A DNA stretch of 64,000 nucleotides from Cyanobacteria bacterium RUI128 (GCA_024695725.1 JAILHQ010000034.1:1-64000); one strand, 5' to 3'; counted from the first letter of the stretch, positions 25,371-33,297 are shown. Program-made: numbers and translations. The notes: generated by a model from the sequence alone, not told the origin.

Positions 25371-25498
25371 ATATTTATCCTTTCTTTATATGCATTATTC
25401 ATTCTCTGAAATATTTTGATAATGGATAACAAGATAAACAATAAGGCGATATTTATTGTTCTTAAGATATGAAAAGCCGGGGTAAATGTTTTGGTCAC
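25367..25498 (-). CDS. Possible small membrane peptide upstream of HTH gene
   Basis: From GTG 25498 the frame gives about 43 residues with one hydrophobic helix (NIALLFILLSIIKIF) and ends in a TGA overlapping the ATG of the HTH gene, suggestive of translational coupling. AAGGAGG lies directly on the GTG, too close to act as its ribosome binding site; an in-frame TTG 15 bases earlier is an alternative. Tentative. Confidence 0.3.
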   Translation of the reverse strand: MTKTFTPAFHILRTINIALLFILLSIIKIFQRMNNAYKERINI

Positions 25499-25540
25499 CT
25501 CCTTATTTTTCAATTATTCATTACCGCTCAGGGTGTAGCA

Positions 25541-25798
25541 TTAATATTGATTTTGTTGGAATTGCTGAAACATCTGAAGCGGGTTAGCAAAATTTACGGG
25601 CATGTTGTCGTTATCATCGTCAATATAACTATTTTCTTCGTTTTTAATTTCGTTTCGTTTAAGGTTATATCCTTTAGTCCCGGTATTTAAATCAAGATGA
25701 ATTTCTTTATCTTCTTGGTACATGTCGTTCCCGCCGTCTTGAGCGTAACAGCAGGATAGTGTTGATAATATGATAGTTAGTATTAGAATCTTTTTCAT
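25541..25798 (-). CDS. Small exported protein
   Basis: 85 residues: signal peptide MKKILILTIILSTLSCCYAQ (Cys-Cys near the end may also be a lipobox), then an acidic Asn/Gln-rich mature part ending FQQFQQNQY. It contains IHLDLNTGTKGYNLKRNE, which parallels IDLELAQPQKTYNLQRQN just after the signal peptide of the next gene upstream, so the two are related or processed by the same partner. TGATATAAT lies 6 bases before ATG without Shine-Dalgarno, so it probably has its own leaderless promoter. Confidence 0.65.
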   Translation of the reverse strand: MKKILILTIILSTLSCCYAQDGGNDMYQEDKEIHLDLNTGTKGYNLKRNEIKNEENSYIDDDNDNMPVNFANPLQMFQQFQQNQY

Positions 25799-25810
25799 AA
25801 AATAATTATA

Positions 25811-26461
25811 TCAAAATCGAATATTAGTGGAAAAGTTTACCTGAGAGCTTGATTGTGATGTGTTTGAATATTTCTGTCCTACCCCGACACCAAGATCCAT
25901 TCTGTCGTCTTTAAAAGGTTGAACGTTCAGTTTAACTTCTCCTTTTTTGCTGTCTGTATTAAGGTCTGTTGAATACTTATTTTGTACGGATACGTGTTTG
26001 TTTATTTTGTATTCAGGTGTAACTGATACAGAGCCTTTGTCCGCGTTTTCCTGAGTCGGAGTGGTATTTCTTGTGTATCCGGAGTTTAGTTTAAAATTTT
26101 TCTTTTCATACTCAGTGTAAACCGTACTTGAACCGGAATATGTGTCGGAGGTTGTTGTGTGTGAACTTTGTGTGCCGACAGAAACATCTTTTAACTTCTT
26201 TTTCTTTCCAAAGTTTGCAGTCCGTTTTTGGTTAGGATTAGTTTTAGAATAGTCCTGAACTTCAGGAGAGTTTGTTACGGTTTTATCTGCGCTTACATTT
26301 TTTGTGTAGTTTTGTCGTTGGAGATTATACGTTTTTTGAGGCTGAGCCAGCTCAAGGTCAATAGACTTATTTGCCGGTTCTTCTGTCTGTTGGATATCCT
26401 CTGCATACACAAACGATGCGGCTAATACACAAAATATAGCTGATAGTAATAATTTTTTCAT
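25811..26461 (-). CDS. Exported protein, possible small outer-membrane barrel
   Basis: 216 residues with signal peptide MKKLLLSAIFCVLAASFVYA. After a DLELAQPQKTYNLQRQ motif and a disordered basic linker (GKKKKLKD), the C-terminal 120 residues alternate polar and hydrophobic residues in strand-like units (VSVGTQSS, KLNSGYTRN, VSVTPEYKI, MDLGVGVGQKY) and end VNFSTNIRF, with the terminal Phe typical of outer-membrane barrel signals. No family recognised. TGGTATAAT sits exactly 6 bases before the ATG (leaderless type). Followed after 12 bases by the smaller related gene. Confidence 0.65.
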   Translation of the reverse strand: MKKLLLSAIFCVLAASFVYAEDIQQTEEPANKSIDLELAQPQKTYNLQRQNYTKNVSADKTVTNSPEVQDYSKTNPNQKRTANFGKKKKLKDVSVGTQSSHTTTSDTYSGSSTVYTEYEKKNFKLNSGYTRNTTPTQENADKGSVSVTPEYKINKHVSVQNKYSTDLNTDSKKGEVKLNVQPFKDDRMDLGVGVGQKYSNTSQSSSQVNFSTNIRF

Positions 26462-26491
26462 AACACAATTATACCAGAAAAATGAGTCGAA

Positions 26492-28768
26492 TTATGATAC
26501 ATCGCAGCCATGAATATTGCAAGTATCATCTTCAAAAACACTGGCTAAGAAATTATCCCGTGGAGATCTTAATCTTTCAGAAGAGTCGTGAGGATTTATC
26601 AGATATACATATCTGCTGTCAGCACCTATTATTGAGTATTCGTGTTGTGAAAATGTGCGGACACGTGTTCCGTCCATTTTTTCTATTATAAGTTTGCTTT
26701 CGTCAAAATTTCGGTTTAGCCCAAGTGCAAATATCCTATTCTCGTTATTTATATTTTGAATAAAATCTTCTTTAGATACGTGTTCTTGAACTTTATCTGC
26801 TCCGAAAATAAGAGCCCATAAATAAGTTGCATTATTCCCGTTTATATCATAATGCTCCGGATCATACTCTTTCATGTATTCATCAACAGCAATTTCAATG
26901 GCTCTTGCATCATCTTCCCCTCTGGAAAAATATTGTGATGTCTGAACAAGCTTTTCTCTTGTTATAACAAACGTTTTACCGACACCTTTCAGGGTTACTG
27001 TGACATCTTGAGTGGAAGTGTTTACACTAATACAGTCGTTGAGTTTTGCCAGTGCTTTTTGATTGTGTGCTGCGGATATTATACCCGATAATAGCCAGCA
27101 ATCATTCGTGTGTCCTTGTCTGAAATTCTCATCTATTTTGCCGTTTGGAAATACAAAATTGTCTGCGAAAAAAGAGTGTTCATTCCTGCCATTTGTAACT
27201 CGTTGTTTTAATCGTAAATAAAGTCTTGATATTTTATTTTTATCAGGATTCGGTTGTTCGAGTTCATTGATGAACTCATTTGCGTCATCTCTTATATACC
27301 CCATTCCAAAATCACTCATACTATTGAACACGTTTCTAAGATGACTTGTAAATAAGTTATAAATGTTACGATTTGAAGACAACGCTTCATAGTCTTTATC
27401 TTGAATAAATGCCAGGTAGTCCATTATATTACCTTTATTTATTTTTGATAACAATCTGTTTGCGTAGTTTTCACGTCCTGAAACAGAAGCTCCGCGTAGT
27501 ACTTCAAAGAATAGTTCTTTGCTATGTGTGATATCAAATCTTGATAAAAGTTGTTCTATACTTGCATCATCTGTGTGAAGTTTCATCATATCTTCTATTA
27601 GTGATGTTCCGTATTTCTCTTTATATTCGCGTAATAAATCATCGTTTTCTCTGATGTCTCTGGTATTTAGTATATTTTTTATTTTTTGAATATTAATGCT
27701 GTTACCGGAGTTATTGAATTCTTGATGCAGAGTTTTCGCTGTAAGGTATTCTTCTCCGGGTGTTCCTATAACAGTTCTGGTCAGCGGATAGCCATTTTTG
27801 TATGTTGTCATTGTATTTGATTTTTCTCTATTTGTTCTAACATCATATTCAATTTCATTAAGAGTTTCCAAAATGCCATTTTTGAACCCTTTTATCCTAT
27901 AGTGACCTCTTCCGTCTGATTCTCTCATTTGTGATAAAGTTACTCCATCATCTTCAAAACGATAAGAAATAAAACCTTTATTTTTTTCTTCGGTACCATA
28001 TCCGACGACTGTGCCTTGTGTGTTTATATCGTAACGAGTACTTTTGTCTCCGTTTGAAATAAGAAAGTTGATTTCGCCATTATTGTTTCTCGTGCAAGAA
28101 CATACTTTTCTTCCGGTTGCCTTGTCTGTGATTGTTACACGTTGCTGCCCGTCAACATTTTCTGTAGTGAAATTATATCTGTTTGGAGAGTATCTCTTTT
28201 TCAAGTTTTCAATGGTAAATTGCTCAATATCAATTTTCCCTCTTGGACTTATCTGAAGATCTCTGTATTTTGGATGATATCTTGTTGGGGAGGCTATCAT
28301 AGCAGGGACTTCTCCCGAAGACTCAAGAACTGAAACGGGAGTTCCGGTGGAATTTGCTTTGTATAACTTACCGTTCATATACCTGAGCTGCTGATTCTGT
28401 TCAATTCGAGCCTGTCTGCGAAAATTGTTTTCGTTTACTGTTCTTCCGTTAGAGTCTTTATATGAAAAATATTGTTTTCCGGCACGGTCAACAAAAATTT
28501 CAACAGTTATTCCTGATTGTAATCTTTGAGTTGTTACAAGTGCAACATTTATTCTCTCTCCTTCCCGGGTAGTGTAAAATTTGTCATAAGAAAATTGTCG
28601 GGAAAAAGTATCATTGATGTCAAAGTTTCTGTTTCCGGTAAGGCTCTGCTGAAGTTTTTCATTGCAAAGTTCACGTATCCGAACATCCGGCATAGTTCTT
28701 ACTATAATTTCAGGAAGACCTTGCCTAATCAGAGCTTGTTGCATTTGTTGAATTTCGTTTGAAACCAT
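26492..28768 (-). CDS. Calpain-like (C2 family) cysteine protease
   Basis: 758 residues. The C-terminal third has the calpain triad order: TNDCWLLSGI with catalytic Cys (about 557), HEYSIIGAD with His (about 709) and INPHDSS with Asn (about 724). The first 350 residues form repeated beta-rich units (ISYRFEDDG, GNGEINF-type) of unknown fold, followed by a helical domain (about 380-530). No signal peptide. Calpain-fold proteins occur sporadically in bacteria; substrates unknown. TGATTATAC and, about 28 bases further up, TGTAACA (28838-28844) precede the gene. It may be a secreted effector by a non-classical route (inference). Confidence 0.8.
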   Translation of the reverse strand: MVSNEIQQMQQALIRQGLPEIIVRTMPDVRIRELCNEKLQQSLTGNRNFDINDTFSRQFSYDKFYTTREGERINVALVTTQRLQSGITVEIFVDRAGKQYFSYKDSNGRTVNENNFRRQARIEQNQQLRYMNGKLYKANSTGTPVSVLESSGEVPAMIASPTRYHPKYRDLQISPRGKIDIEQFTIENLKKRYSPNRYNFTTENVDGQQRVTITDKATGRKVCSCTRNNNGEINFLISNGDKSTRYDINTQGTVVGYGTEEKNKGFISYRFEDDGVTLSQMRESDGRGHYRIKGFKNGILETLNEIEYDVRTNREKSNTMTTYKNGYPLTRTVIGTPGEEYLTAKTLHQEFNNSGNSINIQKIKNILNTRDIRENDDLLREYKEKYGTSLIEDMMKLHTDDASIEQLLSRFDITHSKELFFEVLRGASVSGRENYANRLLSKINKGNIMDYLAFIQDKDYEALSSNRNIYNLFTSHLRNVFNSMSDFGMGYIRDDANEFINELEQPNPDKNKISRLYLRLKQRVTNGRNEHSFFADNFVFPNGKIDENFRQGHTNDCWLLSGIISAAHNQKALAKLNDCISVNTSTQDVTVTLKGVGKTFVITREKLVQTSQYFSRGEDDARAIEIAVDEYMKEYDPEHYDINGNNATYLWALIFGADKVQEHVSKEDFIQNINNENRIFALGLNRNFDESKLIIEKMDGTRVRTFSQHEYSIIGADSRYVYLINPHDSSERLRSPRDNFLASVFEDDTCNIHGCDVS

Positions 28769-28904
28769 AAAATACCCGTACTTCTACACATATATTTACG
28801 GTATAATCAGCGATATCTTTAGTTTTTGTAAATATTTTGTAACATTATTTTGTGTCTAATCAGGTGCATAAAATAAACACAGATTCATACTAAAATAATT
28901 TATA

Positions 28905-28943
28905 TATTTACCCCCCATATTTACCCCCCATATTTACCCCCTA
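28905..28943. repeat. Three tandem 13-bp TATTTACCCCCCA repeats
   Basis: Units at 28905-28917, 28918-28930 and 28931-28943 (the last ending CCCCCTA). They fill the -35 region of the promoter of the following gene. The motif is the reverse complement of the GGGGTAAAT repeats after the gene. Confidence 0.9.
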
Positions 28944-28957
28944 CCCCATTATGTTAG

Positions 28958-28966
28958 TGATATAAT
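28958..28966 (+). promoter_or_regulatory. Extended -10 promoter next to iterons
   Basis: TGATATAAT at 28958-28966; no -35 consensus because the tandem ACCCCCC repeats occupy that position. GAAGAGGTG ribosome binding site then ATG 28993. The layout suggests activator or repressor binding to the repeats. Confidence 0.65.
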
Positions 28967-28992
28967 TTAATCAGATACAGAAGAGGTGAAAA

Positions 28993-30000
28993 ATGAGAGT
29001 AGCGGAAATACATAACGAAAAAATTGTTTTAAAAGACAGAGAAAAAGTTGAACTGCAAGACAGAGAAGGTGCAATTGTAAAGGTTGTTGGCTGTGGTCTT
29101 TGCGGTTCTGATATAGTGAAATTCAAAGAGCATATCTCTATCGACGGTACGGTTTTAGGTCATGAAATAGTTGCGGAAATTGTTGAAATAAATTCCCGTT
29201 CAGGCTTCAAGGTCGGCGATAAGGTTGTTGCATCACACCATATTCCTTGTTTCAAATGTGCATATTGTAAGGGTAAAAGTTATTCAATGTGTCAGCATTT
29301 TAAAGAAACGAACCTCGAACCGGGCGGATTTAGCGAATATGTATTCCTGAGTGAAGAACATTTGCAATACGTTACTCATTTGAAACCGAAAAATTTAACA
29401 GATGAAGAAGCATCGTTTTATGAACCTTTGGGTTGTTGTGTAAGAGCGGTAAAAAGGGCATCACTTTCTCCATTATCAAATGTTTTGGTAATAGGTTTAG
29501 GCACGATAGGACTACTTATGGGACAAACCCTTAAAACGTTTGGTATGACAGTTCACGGCTGCGATATTATGCCTGACAGAATCAACAAAGCACAAAACCT
29601 CGGGATTAATGCTTTCAATTCGGCTGATCTTGAGTTTGCGCATAAACATATTTTCTCACACACTGATGATGTCGGTGTTGACTGCGTGTTTATGACATCT
29701 GGTGCAGATGCGGCGATTGAAGTTGCACTCCAAACAGTCAGACTGGGCGGAAAGATTTTGGTATTCTCAAGCACACCGAAGAACTTAGGCTATACTAACA
29801 ACGATATTTATTATAAAGAACTTACCGTACTGGGCAGTTATTCACCTCGTCCTCAGGATTTGGAAACTTCGCTTCAACTCCTCACTAATGGGGAAGTTAA
29901 TGTTAAATATTTATCAACGGTTTATCCTGCGGAAGATATCCAAAAAGCGTTTGATGACACTATGTCTAACAGAATAATGAAAGCGTACATCAAATTCTAG
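28993..30000 (+). CDS. Zinc-dependent MDR alcohol/polyol dehydrogenase
   Basis: 335 residues, medium-chain dehydrogenase. Catalytic zinc: CGLCGSD and GHE; structural zinc: CFKCAYCKGKSYSMC (four Cys); the Glu ligand region is FYEPLGCCVRA; NAD(P) loop GLGTIGLLMG. It resembles sorbitol/threonine-type dehydrogenases; the substrate cannot be fixed. A homologous gene follows after 83 bases. Short GGGGTAAAT-type repeats bracket this gene on both sides in inverted orientation. Confidence 0.88.
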   Translation: MRVAEIHNEKIVLKDREKVELQDREGAIVKVVGCGLCGSDIVKFKEHISIDGTVLGHEIVAEIVEINSRSGFKVGDKVVASHHIPCFKCAYCKGKSYSMCQHFKETNLEPGGFSEYVFLSEEHLQYVTHLKPKNLTDEEASFYEPLGCCVRAVKRASLSPLSNVLVIGLGTIGLLMGQTLKTFGMTVHGCDIMPDRINKAQNLGINAFNSADLEFAHKHIFSHTDDVGVDCVFMTSGADAAIEVALQTVRLGGKILVFSSTPKNLGYTNNDIYYKELTVLGSYSPRPQDLETSLQLLTNGEVNVKYLSTVYPAEDIQKAFDDTMSNRIMKAYIKF

Positions 30001-30032
30001 GGGTAAATCTAGGGGTAAATATAGGGGTAAAG
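29997..30032. repeat. Three tandem 12-bp CTAGGGGTAAAT repeats
   Basis: Units 29997-30008 and 30009-30020 are identical; 30021-30032 is ATAGGGGTAAAG. The first overlaps the stop codon of the preceding dehydrogenase gene. Inverted relative to the array at 28905-28943. Single copies of the motif occur elsewhere in the window (e.g. near 49157 and 59494). Confidence 0.9.
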
Positions 30033-30083
30033 GTGGTTTTAAACTATGTTTCCCGAAAAAATTGAGTTAGATAAGGATAAAAA

Positions 30084-31118
30084 ATGAAAGCAGTATTATT
30101 TTACGGACCGGAAAATATAAAATATGATGAGAATGTAAGGGTTAAGCCTTTAGCTCCGGGTGAGGTGCTTGTCAGGATAAAATCGGCGCTCACTTGCGGT
30201 ACTGATGTAAAAACGTACAGACGCGGTCATCCTGTCCTCATTAAATCTATCCCATCGGGCTTTGGTCATGAGTTCGCGGGGGTTGTTGAGAAAGTTGCGG
30301 AAGGTGTTGATAATGTGAAAGTCGGTGACAGGGTTGTTGCGGCTAATTCTGCACCTTGCGGAGAGTGTTTCTATTGCAGGCATGAAGAGTACAACTTATG
30401 CGAGAACTTAGATTTGCTCAATGGTGCGTATGCTGAATATATTGTTGTTCCGGCAAGGATAGTGAAGAAGAATATGCTGATTTTGCCTGACGATTTGAGC
30501 TTTGATAAGGCAGCGTTTTGCGAACCTTTGGCAAACGTTGTTCACGGTGTTGAACGTACAGAGATAAAGCCGGGGCAGACCGTCGGTATTATTGGGATAG
30601 GACCTATTGGTCTGATGTTTGCGAGATTGGCTAAGCTCAAAGGCGCAAACGTTATTGTTGCGGGAAGAAATCCGATGAAGCTAAAGATGGCTGATGAGTT
30701 TGCTCATGCTGATGAGATTATCGATCTCGCCAAGTATCCTAACCCTGAGAAAATCTTTAAAGAATATACTGAAGAGAAGAAGGGGTTGGATGTTGCGGTT
30801 GAATGTGTAGGCCTTCCTGAAATTTGGGAAAGAATATTCGCATGTGTCAGACCGGGTGGGACTGTGCATTTCTTTGGCGGTTGTAAATCGGGCTCAAAAG
30901 TTACTTTTGATACAACAAGAATGCATTATGGCGATATTAAACTTATGAGTGTCTTTCACCATACTCCGAAATATTTCAGACAGGCTCTTGAATATATTAA
31001 GTCCGGAGATGTTGAGGTTGAAAAACTTATAACAGATACTTTGCCGCTCAAAGACGTTGAATTTGCTATGAAACAGCACATTGCAGGTAATGCGATAAAA
31101 TACCTTATTAAACCTTAG
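30084..31118 (+). CDS. Zinc-dependent MDR dehydrogenase, second copy
   Basis: 344 residues, paralogous to the preceding gene but clearly diverged. Catalytic zinc residues in LTCGTDVK and FGHEF; structural zinc CGECFYCRHEEYNLC; FCEPLANVVHG and the nucleotide loop GIGPIGLMFA. The pair may act on the two ends of one polyol/sugar-alcohol pathway or accept different substrates; no kinase or transporter nearby supports a specific sugar. Probably co-transcribed, or expressed from within the 83-base gap that holds the second repeat array. Confidence 0.88.
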   Translation: MKAVLFYGPENIKYDENVRVKPLAPGEVLVRIKSALTCGTDVKTYRRGHPVLIKSIPSGFGHEFAGVVEKVAEGVDNVKVGDRVVAANSAPCGECFYCRHEEYNLCENLDLLNGAYAEYIVVPARIVKKNMLILPDDLSFDKAAFCEPLANVVHGVERTEIKPGQTVGIIGIGPIGLMFARLAKLKGANVIVAGRNPMKLKMADEFAHADEIIDLAKYPNPEKIFKEYTEEKKGLDVAVECVGLPEIWERIFACVRPGGTVHFFGGCKSGSKVTFDTTRMHYGDIKLMSVFHHTPKYFRQALEYIKSGDVEVEKLITDTLPLKDVEFAMKQHIAGNAIKYLIKP

Positions 31119-31140
31119 TGAATTTTTTTTGTTAAGGGGG

Positions 31141-31170
31141 TTGAATTATAATAAAAAAAATGTGTATAAT
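31141..31170 (+). promoter_or_regulatory. Sigma70 promoter
   Basis: TTGAAT (31141-31146), 18-base spacer, TATAAT (31165-31170); about 58 bases before ATG 31229, which has GGAAAGGAAG. Confidence 0.8.
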
Positions 31171-31228
31171 AGCAATGTAAACGAGTATTATGTTTTAATC
31201 TGCATCAAATATATGGAAAGGAAGTCTT

Positions 31229-31744
31229 ATGAGTTCTTTGGATGAAAGTATCAAAAAGGACGAGCAAATGAAAAAGCTCGCCAAAGTTGTGTTGGCTGTG
31301 GTCGCTTGTTTATTATTAGTTTTACTTGTTATTTATCCGTTTATTTATTCGGTGTTTGTACTGAAAGAAAGTTATCATCCTGTACATTCAATAAAACAGG
31401 GTTTGACGTTGAACGGAAAACTGTTTAAGAGTAAGGCTGAGAAAGACAGGGAAATATGGCTTGCAAAAACGGAAAACTATGTAAAACGTATTTTTACTAA
31501 GATAGAACTAAAAAAGCAAAGTGCTGACGGAGTCGGGGTTTATAACTTCTATATTAATCCTCAGATCTGGTCACAATTAACAAAAGAACAGAAGGATGTA
31601 ATATATCAAAAATGCATGATGTATGTATATCTGAGGATAAATCCTAAAGATAAGTGCGTTCCGAAGAAATGTACAAAAATCATAAGTTTAACGGATGGCG
31701 AAGTCCTTGCAGAATGTGTAAAATGCGTTCCAACATATAAGTAA
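31229..31744 (+). CDS. Single-pass membrane protein, unknown
   Basis: 171 residues. Charged N-terminal cytoplasmic stretch, one strong membrane helix (about 18-45, VVLAVVACLLLVLLVIYPFIY), then an extracytoplasmic domain with a Cys-rich end (KCVPKKCTKI ... ECVKCVPTYK, four Cys that could form disulfides). No family recognised. First gene of an operon with the DUF4870 gene 25 bases downstream. Confidence 0.65.
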   Translation: MSSLDESIKKDEQMKKLAKVVLAVVACLLLVLLVIYPFIYSVFVLKESYHPVHSIKQGLTLNGKLFKSKAEKDREIWLAKTENYVKRIFTKIELKKQSADGVGVYNFYINPQIWSQLTKEQKDVIYQKCMMYVYLRINPKDKCVPKKCTKIISLTDGEVLAECVKCVPTYK

Positions 31745-31769
31745 TTAAGTATGTAGAAAGGTTAGAAAA

Positions 31770-32096
31770 ATGGCAGAAGGTACTGCAAGTGAAGAAAAAT
31801 TGTTTGTAACGCTGTCGGCAATAGGTGCAATTTTTGGCTTTGTATTGCCGCTGGTTTTGTGGATATTAAAGAGGGAAGAATTTTCAGAATACACAAAACA
31901 GTTTTTAAAAGATGTTTTGAATTTTGAATTGGTACTTCTTATTATCAGTATGGTATTGTGTTTTATTCCTGTTTTGGGCTGGATCGCAAACATGGCTTTG
32001 TTCGTTGTTAACCTTATTGTGGTGCTGAGAGTATTTGTTGCAGCACAGGAGCAAAAAGAATATAGCTTCCCTATAAAATATCAGTTTATAAAATAG
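31770..32096 (+). CDS. DUF4870 membrane protein
   Basis: 108 residues, three membrane helices with the family layout: SAIGAIFGFVLPLVLW, a conserved short charged segment, then NFELVLLIISMVLCFIPVLG and a third helix. DUF4870 proteins are small Tic20-like membrane proteins of unknown function. Follows the membrane protein gene and precedes a terminator. Confidence 0.85.
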   Translation: MAEGTASEEKLFVTLSAIGAIFGFVLPLVLWILKREEFSEYTKQFLKDVLNFELVLLIISMVLCFIPVLGWIANMALFVVNLIVVLRVFVAAQEQKEYSFPIKYQFIK

Positions 32097-32120
32097 TAAA
32101 GTTATGAACTATAGATATGA

Positions 32121-32150
32121 AAAAAGAGGTCATTTTGACCTCTTTTTTTT
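32121..32150 (+). terminator. Rho-independent terminator
   Basis: AAAAAGAGGTC (32121-32131) / GACCTCTTTTT (32137-32147), ATTTT loop, long T-run. Nearly the same stem as at 2454-2482. Confidence 0.9.
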
Positions 32151-32204
32151 TCTTGTATTCTGAATTTTATACAGATTCCCGCTCTGCTCATTACTAAAAA
32201 AAAA

Positions 32205-32332
32205 TGGGCAGAGGTAAGAACTCTGTTTACGTTACCCAAAACAATTAAGTATTGTTTTGGGATAAGTTTTAAGAAATATTTGGAATTAAGGAATAAGTGA
32301 ATGAGGGGAGAACGTAGTTCGAATCCACCTCT
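32205..32332. repeat. tRNA-tethered structured cassette, copy B
   Basis: Bounded by TGGGCAGAGGT (32205-32215, the tRNA-Tyr 3' end in the same sense as the real gene) and ACCTCT (32327-32332), preceded by GTTCGAATCC. Inner hairpin CCCAAAACAAT / ATTGTTTTGGG (32235-32245, 32251-32261) with loop TAAGT; outer pairing CTCTGTTTAC (32221-32230) with GTGAATGAGG (32297-32306) is weaker, using several wobble pairs and one mismatch. A further degenerate end, GCTCTGCTCATTACTAA, lies to the left near 32180. Confidence 0.8.
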
Positions 32333-32342
32333 TTTAATGAAA

Positions 32343-32370
32343 AATAGCAGATGTTTTCACATCTGCTATT
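32343..32370 (-). terminator. Terminator between cassettes B and C
   Basis: AATAGCAGATG (32343-32353) / CATCTGCTATT (32360-32370), AT-rich flanks. On the minus strand it follows cassette C. Confidence 0.75.
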
Positions 32371-32377
32371 AAAATGG

Positions 32378-32517
32378 TGGGCAGAGGTAAGGACTCCGTT
32401 TGCGAGACACAAAATGATTAAGTATCATTTTGTGACAAGAATTGCAAAATAAAACAAGATGTAGAATAAGCAAATGGAGGGAAGAACCACCGGTGGACGA
32501 GAAGACATCTCTGCCCA
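32378..32517. repeat. tRNA-tethered structured cassette, copy C
   Basis: 140 bp with perfect 9-bp inverted ends TGGGCAGAG (32378-32386) / CTCTGCCCA (32509-32517), both from the tRNA-Tyr acceptor end. Outer stem CTCCGTTTGC (32394-32403) / GCAAATGGAG (32470-32479); inner hairpin CACAAAATGAT / ATCATTTTGTG (32408-32418, 32424-32434) with loop TAAGT. On the minus strand the unit ends CTCTGCCCACCA, i.e. with a CCA that the real tRNA-Tyr gene does not encode. Confidence 0.85.
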
Positions 32518-32526
32518 TTACTAAAT

Positions 32527-32560
32527 AAAAATAGGACAGGCTTTAGCCTATCCTATTTTT
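32527..32560 (-). terminator. Terminator of the tRNA cluster
   Basis: AAAAATAGGACAGGC-type arm (32527-32541) pairs with GCCTATCCTATTTTT (32546-32560), one mismatch, loop TTTA. On the minus strand it directly follows tRNA-Tyr. Confidence 0.85.
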
Positions 32561-32570
32561 ATAAAAAATT

Positions 32571-32653
32571 TGGGCAGAGGTGGATTCGAACCACCGTAGT
32601 CTCGCGACGACAGATTTACAGTCTGTTCCCTTTAGCCACTCGGGCATCTACCC
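32571..32653 (-). tRNA. tRNA-Tyr(GUA)
   Basis: Acceptor GGGTAGA/TCTGCCC, anticodon in GACTGTAAATC (GTA), long variable arm GTCGTCGCGAGAC, T-loop TTCGAAT; 83 bases, CCA not encoded. Its 3' end is repeated in cassettes B and C. Confidence 0.96.
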
Positions 32654-32674
32654 GTATTAAGTTGTCATAAAAAT

Positions 32675-32748
32675 TTGCCCTTGACGAGATTTGAACTCGT
32701 GACCTCTCCCTTACCAAGGGAGTGCTCTGCCCCTGAGCCACAAGGGCA
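32675..32748 (-). tRNA. tRNA-Thr(GGU)
   Basis: Acceptor TGCCCTT/AAGGGCA, anticodon stem CTCCC/GGGAG with loop TTGGTAA (GGT). Middle gene of a minus-strand Thr-Thr-Tyr cluster. Confidence 0.96.
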
Positions 32749-32761
32749 CGGCTACGAAAAA

Positions 32762-32833
32762 AGCCGGTAATAGGAATCGAACCTACAACCTACGGTTTAC
32801 AAAACCGTTGCTCTACCGTTGAGCTATACCGGC
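32762..32833 (-). tRNA. tRNA-Thr(UGU)
   Basis: Acceptor GCCGGTA/TACCGGC, anticodon stem ACGGT/ACCGT with loop TTTGTAA (TGT). First gene of the cluster. Confidence 0.96.
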
Positions 32834-32880
32834 AACGTATCTATCTTATTAAGAAAACATTCTAATGTCAAGCAGATTTT

Positions 32881-33297
32881 TTAGTCTTGTTTTATTTCAG
32901 AGTTATCTTTTTCCAGTTCTTTTCTTGCTTTTTCTTCAAGTTCTTTTGCTCTCAGAATAGATTTTGCAATAATATCTGACTGTCTTTCCATTCTGATACG
33001 CTGGATAACTGCATCCATTTCTTCTCTTGACAGATCGTCAGCAGATTTAAACTCAACAAAATACCCTTTTTTTCTGAACGCAAAATAGCTGACAACAATA
33101 ATCCCCCAGAGCAATACACCCTGAATGATTCCGATAGGCGGTATTACTGATGTATAAGATGCGAGTATATTCCAGAGGGTTTTCATTACAAAACCCGGGA
33201 ATGCAATGAACCCTGCAGCAAGGCACATAGCCGCACCGATTAACAATAGAATACCTTTAAATCCGTTTATTTGTATAACATTAAAATTCTTCTTCAT
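32881..33297 (-). CDS. Small membrane protein with coiled-coil tail
   Basis: 138 residues: two to three hydrophobic helices (about 14-35, 38-55, 58-78) and a charged helical tail (about 85-138, RAKELEEKARKELEKD). N-terminus MKKNFNVIQINGFKGILL; no known family. AAGGAC is the ribosome binding site. It starts 21 bases after ligA ends, so the two are likely co-transcribed. Confidence 0.65.
   Translation of the reverse strand: MKKNFNVIQINGFKGILLLIGAAMCLAAGFIAFPGFVMKTLWNILASYTSVIPPIGIIQGVLLWGIIVVSYFAFRKKGYFVEFKSADDLSREEMDAVIQRIRMERQSDIIAKSILRAKELEEKARKELEKDNSEIKQD

Noticed and set aside
28905..28943. CRISPR-like repeat array
   Set aside because: Units of 12-13 bp are directly tandem without spacers.
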